Origin: Nocardioides sp.
Lineage (GTDB): Bacteria > Actinomycetota > Actinomycetes > Propionibacteriales > Nocardioidaceae
DNA length: 11,516 nucleotides
NCBI GenBank assembly: GCA_020636915.1
Contig: JACJWV010000032.1
Location: forward strand, 1-11,516
Direction: 5' to 3'
Part shown: positions 1 to 6,538 of the stretch, in pieces
Layout of the letters: the number at the start of each line of letters is the position of its first letter
Position numbering within the stretch: the stretch's first letter is position 1
Made by a program: the position numbers and the translations under genes
Notes under the pieces: model-generated
What the model saw: only the letters and a program-made list of their open reading frames with translations
What the model was told of the DNA's origin: nothing
Databases searched by the model: none

Positions 1-1778
1 TCGCCCGGATCTCCGAGGACGAGCTGGTCAGCCTCCTGCGCGGCTACGGGCACGCGCCGTACGTCGTCTCCGGCTCCGACCCGGCGCAGATGCACGCCGA
101 CTTCGCCGGCGCCCTGGACCGCTGCCTCGACGAGATCGCCGACATCCAGGGCGAGGCGCGTTCCTCGGCGGGCCCCGTGCCGCGGCGTCCGTGGCCGATG
201 ATCGTGCTGCGCTCGCCCAAGGGCTGGACCGGACCGAAGGAGGTCGACGGGCAGCGCATGGAGGGCTACTGGCGCTCCCACCAGGTGCCGTTCGCCAACG
301 CGCGCTCCGACGATGGGCACCGGCAGGTGCTCGAGGATTGGATGCGCAGCTACGACCCCGAGTCCCTGTTCGACGAGTCCGGCGCTCCGGCTCCCGACAT
401 CGCCGCGCTGCACCCCGCCGGCGAGCTGCGGATGAGCGCGTCCCCGCACGCCAACGGCGGCCTGTTGCTGACGCCCCTGCGACTGCCCGACTTCCGCGAC
501 TACGCCGTCGACGTGCCCGACCCCGGCGCCGGCGCGGTCGAGGCGACGCGGGTGATGGGCGGCTTCCTGCGCGACGTGATGGCGCAGAACATGTCGAACT
601 TCCGGTTGTTCTCGCCCGACGAGAACTCCTCCAACCGGCTCCAGGACGTCATGGAGGTGACCGACCGTGCCTGGAACGCCGAGATCCTGGACTACGACGA
701 CCACCTCGCGCCCGACGGACGGATCATGGAGATCCTCTCCGAGCACACCTGCCAGGGCTGGCTGGAGGGCTACCTGCTCACCGGTCGGCACGGGTTCTTC
801 TCCTGCTACGAGGCGTTCATCCACCTGGTCGACTCGATGTTCAACCAGCACGCGAAGTGGCTCGAGTCGACCCGCCGCATCGAGTGGCGCCGGCCCGTCG
901 CCTCGTTGAACTACCTGCTCACCTCCCACGTGTGGCGCCAGGACCACAACGGCTTCTCCCACCAGGACCCGGGCTTCATCGACCACGTGGTGAACAAGAA
1001 GGCCGACGTGGTGCGTGTCTACCTCCCGCCGGACGCGAACACCCTGCTCTCGGTCACCGACCACTGCCTGCGCAGCAAGCACTACGTCAACGTCGTCGTC
1101 GCGGGCAAGCAGCCGGCGCTGCAGTACCTGTCGATGGACGAAGCGATCGTCCACTGCACCAAGGGGCTGGGTATCTGGGAGTGGGCGTCGAACGACGACG
1201 GACCGGACGGTCCCGACGTGGTGATGGCCTGCGCCGGTGACGTGCCCACGATGGAGACGCTGGCCGCGGTGTCGCTGCTGCGCGAGCACCTGCCGTCGTT
1301 GCGGATCCGGGTCGTGAACGTCGTCGACCTGATGCGGCTGCAGCCGGCGTCCGAGCACCCTCACGGGCTGTCCGACGCCGACTTCGACGCGCTCTTCACC
1401 CCCGACCGGCCGGTCATCTTCGCCTACCACGGGTACCCGTGGCTGATCCACCGGCTCACCTACAAGCGGACCAACCACCACAACATCCACGTGCGGGGCT
1501 ACAAGGAGGAGGGCACCACCACGACGCCGTTCGACATGACGGTCCTCAACAACCTCGACCGCTTCAATCTGGCGATCGACGTGATCGACCGGGTGCCGCG
1601 CCTGGCGGCGACGTCCGGCAGCGCGCGCGAGGAGTTCAAGAACGCGCTCATCCGGCACCGGCAGCACATCCGCGCCCACGGTGAGGACCTGCCCGAGGTG
1701 CGGCACTGGCAGTGGTCAGCGGAGGACGGCCCCCAGGTGCGCACCCCGCACCCGGAGCGCACCGGCCCGGAGGGCTGA
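1..1778 (+). CDS. xfp: Phosphoketolase (xylulose-5-P/fructose-6-P), C-terminal 591 residues, 5' end cut by the window
   Basis: This is a TPP-dependent cytosolic enzyme that splits xylulose-5-P (or fructose-6-P) with phosphate into acetyl-phosphate plus glyceraldehyde-3-P (or erythrose-4-P). The reading frame is open from base 3, with no start codon needed inside the window; its first residues (RGYGHAPYVVSG) already match the family's middle region. About 200 N-terminal residues of a roughly 790-residue protein are missing. Family signatures seen: GGLLLTPLRLPDF, FSPDENSSNRL (Glu at 621-623), LSEHTCQGWLEGYLLTGRHG (Glu at 741-743), DHNGFSHQDPG (Asn at 948-950, His at 960-962) and GYKEEGTTTTPFDM. 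By alignment from memory these correspond to Glu437/Ser440, Glu479, Asn549 and His553 of the bifidobacterial enzyme, so the visible active site is intact. The TGA stop lies one base before ackA. Substrate preference cannot be read from this part. Confidence 0.96.
   Translation, partial: ARISEDELVSLLRGYGHAPYVVSGSDPAQMHADFAGALDRCLDEIADIQGEARSSAGPVPRRPWPMIVLRSPKGWTGPKEVDGQRMEGYWRSHQVPFANARSDDGHRQVLEDWMRSYDPESLFDESGAPAPDIAALHPAGELRMSASPHANGGLLLTPLRLPDFRDYAVDVPDPGAGAVEATRVMGGFLRDVMAQNMSNFRLFSPDENSSNRLQDVMEVTDRAWNAEILDYDDHLAPDGRIMEILSEHTCQGWLEGYLLTGRHGFFSCYEAFIHLVDSMFNQHAKWLESTRRIEWRRPVASLNYLLTSHVWRQDHNGFSHQDPGFIDHVVNKKADVVRVYLPPDANTLLSVTDHCLRSKHYVNVVVAGKQPALQYLSMDEAIVHCTKGLGIWEWASNDDGPDGPDVVMACAGDVPTMETLAAVSLLREHLPSLRIRVVNVVDLMRLQPASEHPHGLSDADFDALFTPDRPVIFAYHGYPWLIHRLTYKRTNHHNIHVRGYKEEGTTTTPFDMTVLNNLDRFNLAIDVIDRVPRLAATSGSAREEFKNALIRHRQHIRAHGEDLPEVRHWQWSAEDGPQVRTPHPERTGPEG
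1769..1774 (+). promoter_or_regulatory. Ribosome binding site of ackA inside the xfp 3' end
   Basis: GGAGGG lies five bases upstream of the GTG at 1780, within the last codons of xfp. It decides the acetate kinase start: the frame is open further upstream, but only the GTG at 1780 has both a good Shine-Dalgarno sequence and the family N-terminus directly after it. Confidence 0.75.
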
Positions 1779-1779
1779 G

Positions 1780-2802
1780 GTGCGGACGCTGGTCGTCAAC
1801 CCGGGCTCGAGCAGCCTCAAGGTCACCCTGGTCGAGGACGGCACGGTGGTGGCCGACGACGGTGGACCGTACGACGCCGTCGGCGTGCGGTTCGTCCACG
1901 GCGGACCGGACCACACCGCGGCCGTCGTCGTCGACGACCAGGTGCTGTCCGACCTCGACCTGGTCTCCGACCTGGCGCCACTGCACAACCCACCGGCGCT
2001 GGAGGCTGCGCGGGACCTGCGGGGGCGGCACGCCGGGGTCCCCGTCGTCGCCTGCTTCGACACCGCGTTCCACACGACCATCCCGGCCGCAGCAGCGACG
2101 TACGCCCTGCCCCGCGAGTGGAACCAGCGGTGGCGACTGCGGCGCTACGGCTTCCACGGGCTCTCCCACGCGTGGGCGGCGCGGCGGGCGGCGGAGCTGG
2201 TCGGACGGCCCGCAGGGGAGCTGCGCATGGTGACCTGCCACCTCGGCGGCGGTGCGTCGCTGTGCGCTGTCCGGGGCGGCCGCTCGGTCGACACGACCAT
2301 GGGCTTCACGCCCTTGGAAGGCCTGGTCATGCAGACCCGCAGCGGCTCGGTGGACCCCGGCCTGCTGCTGCACCTGCTGCGGCGTGAGGGCGTCTCGGTC
2401 GACGAGCTCTACGAGGTCCTCGACCGCGGCTCGGGTCTCAAGGGACTCTCCGGCACGTCGGGGGACTTCCAGGAGGTGCGTCGGGCGCGCGCCGACGGGG
2501 ACACGGGCGCCGCCCTCGCCTTCGACGTCTACGTGCACCGCCTGGTCCGCGAGGCCGGCGCGATGGCCGCCGCGGCGGGCGGGCTCGACGTGCTGGTGTT
2601 CACCGGTGGCGTCGGGGAGCACGCGCCCGAGCTCCGCACCGCGGTGGGTGAGCGGCTGGCGCACCTGGGTGTCCGGGTGGACTCGACGCGCAACGACGCG
2701 GCGTCCGGGGGCGGCGACGCCGTTGTGGGTGACGGCGTGGTCGTGGTCGAGGCGCGGGAGGATCTGGAGATCGACCGGCAGGTGCGCGCCCTCCTCGCAT
2801 AG
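1780..2802 (+). CDS. ackA: Acetate kinase, short form (340 aa)
   Basis: AckA transfers phosphate between acetyl-phosphate and ADP, giving acetate and ATP, the energy-yielding step after phosphoketolase. It belongs to the ASKHA sugar-kinase/actin fold. The GTG start gives MRTLVVNPGSSSLK with Asn7, as in characterised family members. Other motifs in order: VRFVHGG (37-42), LAPLHNPPAL (65-74), FDTAFH with Asp94, RRYGFHGLSH with His126, CHLGGGAS (153-160), MGFTPLEGLVMQTRSG with Arg187, SGTSGDF (224-230), FTGGVGEH (274-281), and a C-terminal REDLEI that probably supplies the conserved Glu. All expected catalytic positions appear present. The protein is about 60 residues shorter than the usual 400. 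The gap falls between the first strand pair and VRFVHGG, where the canonical enzyme has a longer N-terminal insert. The gene is tightly coupled to xfp (TGA-G-GTG). Propionate kinase activity is a possible alternative. Confidence 0.94.
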   Translation: MRTLVVNPGSSSLKVTLVEDGTVVADDGGPYDAVGVRFVHGGPDHTAAVVVDDQVLSDLDLVSDLAPLHNPPALEAARDLRGRHAGVPVVACFDTAFHTTIPAAAATYALPREWNQRWRLRRYGFHGLSHAWAARRAAELVGRPAGELRMVTCHLGGGASLCAVRGGRSVDTTMGFTPLEGLVMQTRSGSVDPGLLLHLLRREGVSVDELYEVLDRGSGLKGLSGTSGDFQEVRRARADGDTGAALAFDVYVHRLVREAGAMAAAAGGLDVLVFTGGVGEHAPELRTAVGERLAHLGVRVDSTRNDAASGGGDAVVGDGVVVVEAREDLEIDRQVRALLA

Positions 2803-2805
2803 CCT
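2800..2805 (+). promoter_or_regulatory. Candidate -10 element for leaderless transcription of the binding-protein gene
   Basis: TAGCCT fits the actinobacterial -10 consensus TANNNT and ends exactly six bases before the GTG at 2812, the spacing expected when transcription starts at the start codon itself. Its TAG is also the ackA stop codon. No Shine-Dalgarno sequence is present upstream of the GTG and no convincing -35 is visible. The same arrangement precedes fbiC. Confidence 0.5.
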
Positions 2806-2811
2806 GCACCC

Positions 2812-3966
2812 GTGGGCCCCCGACTGTGCAGCGCGCTGCTGGTCGTGGCGTTGGGGGTCCTCGGGCTGGCCGGCTGCGGCGGATCGTCGGATCCCTCCGC
2901 AGGCCCGTCCCCCTCGCCATCGGACAGCACGTCGACGGACGCGTCGCCGAGCACGTCGCCGAGCACGTCGCCGAGCACGTCGCCGTCACCGACCGGGGGG
3001 TCGACCGGGCCCACCGCGGCCGGCGGACGGATCGCGCTGCTCATGCCCGGTCCGCCGTCGATGCGCAGCGAAGCCTTCGACCGGACGACCTTCGCGGACG
3101 CCGTCGCCGCGCACTGCGCCGACTGCACCGTGGACTTCTACAACGCCCGCGGCGACGCCGCCACGCAGAACGAGCAGCTCCAGGAAGCCGTCGACCAGGG
3201 TGCCCAGGTCGTGGTCCTCGACGCGGTCGAGCCGTTCAGCGTCGTCAACGGCGTCGCCGCCGCCCAGGAGCGCGGCGTGCGGGTGGTCGGTTACAACACC
3301 CTCCTCGAGGGTCTGGACTTCTACGTCACCTACGACCCCCGACAGGTCGGGACCGTGCAGGCCGAGGCGCTGCTCGACGCGACCGACGGGAGTGGCAACC
3401 TGGTGGTGGTCAACGGCTCGCCGTCCGACCTCGGCTCCACCGAGGTGAAGGCGGCCGCCCAGCAGACCATCGCCGGCTCGTCAGCCTCGGTCGTGGGCGC
3501 GTACGACGCCGATCCGGACAAGCCGCGGGCCACCCGCAGCTGGCTCGCCGACATCTTCACCTTCTTCCCGCCCGCCACCCTGGCCGGCGTGTACGCCGCC
3601 GACGACGCGATCGCCCAGCAGGTGCTGCGCGCGCTGCCCCGCGACGCCCGCCTCCCGGTCACCGGCGCCGGGGCCACCCTGCCCGGGGTCCGGCGGGTGG
3701 TCGCCGGGAGCCAGCTGATGACGGTCTACCGCCCGGTGGAGCCGGCTGCAGACGCGACCGCGCGGCTCGCGGTGGCCGCGATCGGCGGGGGCGACCCGGG
3801 GCAGCCCACGACGGTGCTGAACGGCGTGCCGACGTACCTGCTGGACCCGGTGGCGGTCGACGCCGACAACGTCGAGGAGACGATCGTCGCGGACGACTTC
3901 TGGTCGGTCCCGCAGATCTGCACACGACCGCTGCGGGCGGACTGCCGGCGGCTGGGCCTGCGCTGA
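2812..3966 (+). CDS. Sugar ABC transporter substrate-binding lipoprotein, xylose-binding (XylF) type
   Basis: A predicted cell-surface lipoprotein of 384 aa. The GTG start gives Arg4, a hydrophobic core (5-19) and a lipobox LAGC with lipidation at Cys22. A low-complexity Ser/Thr/Pro linker follows (about 23-70), then a type 1 periplasmic-binding fold from about residue 73 (RIALLMPG). Features typical of the xylose-binding subfamily: TQNEQLQEAVDQGAQVVVLD, a GLDFYVTYDPRQVGTVQAEAL block, a GVYAADDAIAQQVL block, and VAGSQLMTVYRPV near the second lobe. The gene lies 9 bases after ackA, so it may share the xfp-ackA transcript as well as use its own leaderless promoter. No permease or ATPase gene follows, because fbiC converges from the other side. 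Xylose or another pentose is the natural guess given the phosphoketolase next door, but ligand specificity is inferred. Signal-transducing roles are also possible. Confidence 0.85.
   Translation: MGPRLCSALLVVALGVLGLAGCGGSSDPSAGPSPSPSDSTSTDASPSTSPSTSPSTSPSPTGGSTGPTAAGGRIALLMPGPPSMRSEAFDRTTFADAVAAHCADCTVDFYNARGDAATQNEQLQEAVDQGAQVVVLDAVEPFSVVNGVAAAQERGVRVVGYNTLLEGLDFYVTYDPRQVGTVQAEALLDATDGSGNLVVVNGSPSDLGSTEVKAAAQQTIAGSSASVVGAYDADPDKPRATRSWLADIFTFFPPATLAGVYAADDAIAQQVLRALPRDARLPVTGAGATLPGVRRVVAGSQLMTVYRPVEPAADATARLAVAAIGGGDPGQPTTVLNGVPTYLLDPVAVDADNVEETIVADDFWSVPQICTRPLRADCRRLGLR
2939..2986 (+). repeat. 12-bp tandem repeat (4 copies) coding the Ser/Thr/Pro linker
   Basis: Four consecutive 12-base units, two of them identical (GCACGTCGCCGA at 2951-2962 and 2963-2974), the next with one change and the first with two. 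They encode repeated STSP tetrapeptides in the lipoprotein linker between the lipid anchor and the binding domain. Copy number is likely to vary by slippage without shifting the frame. Confidence 0.85.
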
Positions 3967-4004
3967 CCCTGCGCTGAGCGGGCGGCGGGTCCGGTCGGTC
4001 AGCG
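3961..4004. terminator. Inverted repeat spanning two convergent stop codons, possible bidirectional terminator
   Basis: CGCTGACC (3961-3968) and GGTCAGCG (3997-4004) are perfect 8-base inverted arms around a 28-base loop. Each arm contains the stop codon of one of the two convergent genes (TGA at 3964-3966 on +, TCA at 3999-4001 for the - strand gene). There is no T-tract, so function as a terminator is inferred. A direct repeat of CCTGCGCTGA (3957-3966 and 3968-3977) also lies here. Confidence 0.35.
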
Positions 4005-6536
4005 GCGGCCGTAGGTGGTGGTGCGCTCGACGACGGGCCGGCCGATGCCGGCGCCGATGTCGACGAGCTCGGCGACGGTCTTGGCGGAGCCGTGCTCGGA
4101 GCCGGCCATGCGGGAGATGGTCTCCTCCATCAGGGTGCCGCCGACGTCGTTGGCGCCGGCGCGGAGCATGGCGCGGGTGCCGTCGACGCCGAGCTTGACC
4201 CAGGACGTCTGGATGTTGCGGATCCGGCCGTGCAGCAGGATCCGGGCCATCGCGTGCACGGCGAGGTTGTCGCGCAGGGTGGGGCCGGGGCGGGCGACGC
4301 CGGCGAGGTAGATCGGTGCCGACGTGTGCACGAAGGGCAGGGGGACGAACTCGGTGAACCCCTGTCGCCCGTGGGCCAGGTTCTCGTCCTGGATCCTGGA
4401 CAGGACGCGCAGGTGACCGACCCAGTGGCGGGGGTTGTCGACGTGGCCGTACATCATGGTGGAGGTGGTCGGGATCCCGACGCGGTGGGCGGTGGTGACG
4501 ACCTCGATCCAGGTGCTGGTGGGGAGCTTGCCCTTGGTCAGGACCCAGCGGACCTCGTCGTCGAGGATCTCCGCGGCGGTCCCGGGCAGGGACCCCAGGC
4601 CCGCTTCGCGGGCCTTGATGAGGAAGTCCTCGATCGACAGGCCGGTGCGGGCGGTGCCGTTGACGACCTCCATGGGGGAGAAGGCGTGGACGTGCATGTC
4701 GGGCACGCGCTGCTTGATCGCGGTGACGAGGTCGAAGTAGCCGGTGGCGGGCAGCTCGGGGTCGATGCCGCCCTGCATGCACACCTCGGTGGCGCCCAGC
4801 TCCCACGCCTCCTGGGCACGGTCGGCGACCTCGTCGAGGGACAGGGAGTAGGCGTCGGCGTCGGTGCGGCGCTGGGCGAAGGCGCAGAACCGGCAGCCGA
4901 CGTAGCAGACGTTGGTGAAGTTGATGTTGCGGTTGACCACGTAGGTGACCTCGTCGCCGACCGTCTCGCGGCGCAGGTCGTCGGCCAGCCGGCACACCTG
5001 CTCCAGCAGCGGCCCCTCGGCGGTCATCAGCGTCAGCGCGTGCTCGTCGGACAGGTTGCCCGGGTCGCGTTCCGCTGCACGCAACGCAGCGACGGCCTCC
5101 GACGGCGGTCGAGGTGCTAGCGGAGCGAGCCTCGAGACCCCGTCGGCCGCCTCCTTGATGGTGTCCCAGTCGCCGTACACGTCAGCGAAGTCCGACCGCC
5201 GGTCGTCGGTGCGTCCCCCGCCGGGTCCTTCTCGGTCGACGGCGGCGAAGAGGTCCGTGCGACCGACGCTCGCGAACCCGCCGTCGGGTTCCTGCCACGG
5301 CAGGCCGGTCGGCTTCACCCCGGGCTTCGCCAGGCCCTCGTCGGTGGCGAGCGCGGCGACGTGTGCGGAGACCCGCGGGTCGAGCCACGGCTCGCCGGCG
5401 CGCACGTACTCGGGGTGCACCGTCAGGCGGGGGGTGAGCTCGAATCCGCACCCGGCGGTGACCTCGCGGAGCCGGTCCAGGCTGGGCCAGGGCCGTTCGG
5501 GGTTGACGTGGTCGGGCGTGAGCGGCGAGACGCCGCCCCAGTCGTCGACGCCGGCGCCGAGCAGGGCCCGGCACTCCTCGAGGTCCACGAGGTTGGGCGG
5601 TGCCTGAACCCGGGCCTTGGGTCCCAGCACGATCCGGGTGACCGCGATCGCGGCGCGGTACTCGTCCAGGCCCAGGTCGTCGGTGTGGCGCATCGCGGTG
5701 TCGGGCTTGGCGCGGAAGTTCTGGACGATCACCTCCTGCACCGCCCCGTAGGCCTTCGAGGTCGACCGCAGCGCGAAGATCGTCTCCGCGCGCTCGACCA
5801 GGGTCTCGCCGATCCCGACCAGCAGGCCGGTGGTGAACGGGATCGAGAGCCGGCCGGCGTCCTCGAGCACCCGCAGCCGCACCGCGGGGTCCTTGTCCGG
5901 CGACCCGAAGTGGGCCTGGCCCCTGGTCTCGAACAGCCGCCGCGAGGTGGTCTCCAGCATCATCCCCATCGAGGGGGAGACCGGCTTGAGCCGGACCATC
6001 TCCTCCCACGACATCACCCCGGGGTTCAGGTGGGGGAGCAGACCGGTCTCCTCCAGCACCCGCACCGCCATCGCGCGGACGTAGGCCAGCGTGGAGTCGT
6101 AGCCCTGCTCGTCCAGCCACGCCTGTGCCTCGGGCCACCGGTCCTCGGGCCGGTCACCGAGCGTGAACAGCGCCTCCAGGCAGCCCAACGCCGCACCCTG
6201 GGTGGCGATCGCGAGGATCTCGTCGGGCGACAGGTACGGTGCCCGCCCCTCACGCGCGGCCTGGGCCGGGGTCTCCACGAACGTGCAGTAGTGACACCGG
6301 TCGCGGCACAACCGCGTCACCGGGATGAACACCTTCGGGGAGTAGGTCACCGTGGCGGGCCGGCCGGCCGCGACCAGGCCCGCGTCGCGCACCTTCGCCG
6401 CCGCGGCCGTCAGCCGGTCGAGGTCCGCCCCGGTCGCCGCCAGCAGCGCGGTGGCCTCGCCGACGTCGAGGGCGGCGCCGCGCTCGGCGCGCGCCAGTGC
6501 CCGGCGTACCTGCTGGGGGGTGGGCTGCTCGCTCAC
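3999..6536 (-). CDS. fbiC: FO synthase, fused CofG-CofH radical SAM enzyme (845 aa)
   Basis: FbiC makes FO (7,8-didemethyl-8-hydroxy-5-deazariboflavin), the chromophore of coenzyme F420, from tyrosine and 5-amino-6-ribitylamino-uracil. The N-terminal CofG-like half carries a CX3CX2C cluster motif, CRDRCHYC (Cys77, Cys81, Cys84); the C-terminal CofH-like half carries CYVGCRFC (Cys544, Cys548, Cys551). Both are intact. Other strong blocks: YSPKVFIPVTRLC, MLETTSRRLFE, GVDDWGGVSPLTPDHVNPERPWP, NRNINFTNVCYVGC, CMQGGIDPELP, AFSPMEV and GGTLMEETISRMAGS. The length agrees with about 856 aa in Mycobacterium tuberculosis. The GTG start at 6536 (MSEQPTPQQV) is favoured by a -10-like TAGCCT six bases upstream; no usable Shine-Dalgarno exists, the nearest purine run touching the GTG. 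It lies 2 bases after the upstream transporter's stop. The linker between halves (about 467-479) is encoded by a palindromic repeat. Confidence 0.97.
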   Translation of the reverse strand: MSEQPTPQQVRRALARAERGAALDVGEATALLAATGADLDRLTAAAAKVRDAGLVAAGRPATVTYSPKVFIPVTRLCRDRCHYCTFVETPAQAAREGRAPYLSPDEILAIATQGAALGCLEALFTLGDRPEDRWPEAQAWLDEQGYDSTLAYVRAMAVRVLEETGLLPHLNPGVMSWEEMVRLKPVSPSMGMMLETTSRRLFETRGQAHFGSPDKDPAVRLRVLEDAGRLSIPFTTGLLVGIGETLVERAETIFALRSTSKAYGAVQEVIVQNFRAKPDTAMRHTDDLGLDEYRAAIAVTRIVLGPKARVQAPPNLVDLEECRALLGAGVDDWGGVSPLTPDHVNPERPWPSLDRLREVTAGCGFELTPRLTVHPEYVRAGEPWLDPRVSAHVAALATDEGLAKPGVKPTGLPWQEPDGGFASVGRTDLFAAVDREGPGGGRTDDRRSDFADVYGDWDTIKEAADGVSRLAPLAPRPPSEAVAALRAAERDPGNLSDEHALTLMTAEGPLLEQVCRLADDLRRETVGDEVTYVVNRNINFTNVCYVGCRFCAFAQRRTDADAYSLSLDEVADRAQEAWELGATEVCMQGGIDPELPATGYFDLVTAIKQRVPDMHVHAFSPMEVVNGTARTGLSIEDFLIKAREAGLGSLPGTAAEILDDEVRWVLTKGKLPTSTWIEVVTTAHRVGIPTTSTMMYGHVDNPRHWVGHLRVLSRIQDENLAHGRQGFTEFVPLPFVHTSAPIYLAGVARPGPTLRDNLAVHAMARILLHGRIRNIQTSWVKLGVDGTRAMLRAGANDVGGTLMEETISRMAGSEHGSAKTVAELVDIGAGIGRPVVERTTTYGRR
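5107..5139. repeat. REP-like palindromic repeat inside the fbiC linker
   Basis: A 33-base imperfect palindrome. The left end GGTCGAGGTGC (5107-5117) and the right end GAGCCTCGAGACC (5127-5139) match, with one difference each, the ends of the intergenic palindrome at 11168-11208 in the same orientation. It is read in frame as about residues 467-477 of FbiC (VSRLAPLAPRP), between the two radical SAM domains. Confidence 0.6.
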
Positions 6537-6538
6537 CC

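Noticed and set aside
1681..1779. Upstream extension of acetate kinase into the xfp end
   Set aside because: The frame is open from 1681, but the extra 33 residues are Arg/Thr/Pro-rich and unlike the family. The GTG at 1780 has a ribosome binding site and the conserved N-terminus.
2252..3448. A 398-codon + strand frame overlapping ackA and the lipoprotein gene
   Set aside because: It is Arg/Trp/Ser-rich and out of frame with two well-supported genes, so it is a shadow frame.
3481..4995. A 504-codon - strand frame overlapping the fbiC 3' half
   Set aside because: It is Arg/Pro/His-rich and shifted by one base from the true FbiC frame, which carries the CofH motifs without interruption.
5130..5139. 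A disruption or frameshift in fbiC at the repeat
   Set aside because: The frame reads continuously through the palindrome and conserved blocks resume on both sides, so the gene appears intact.
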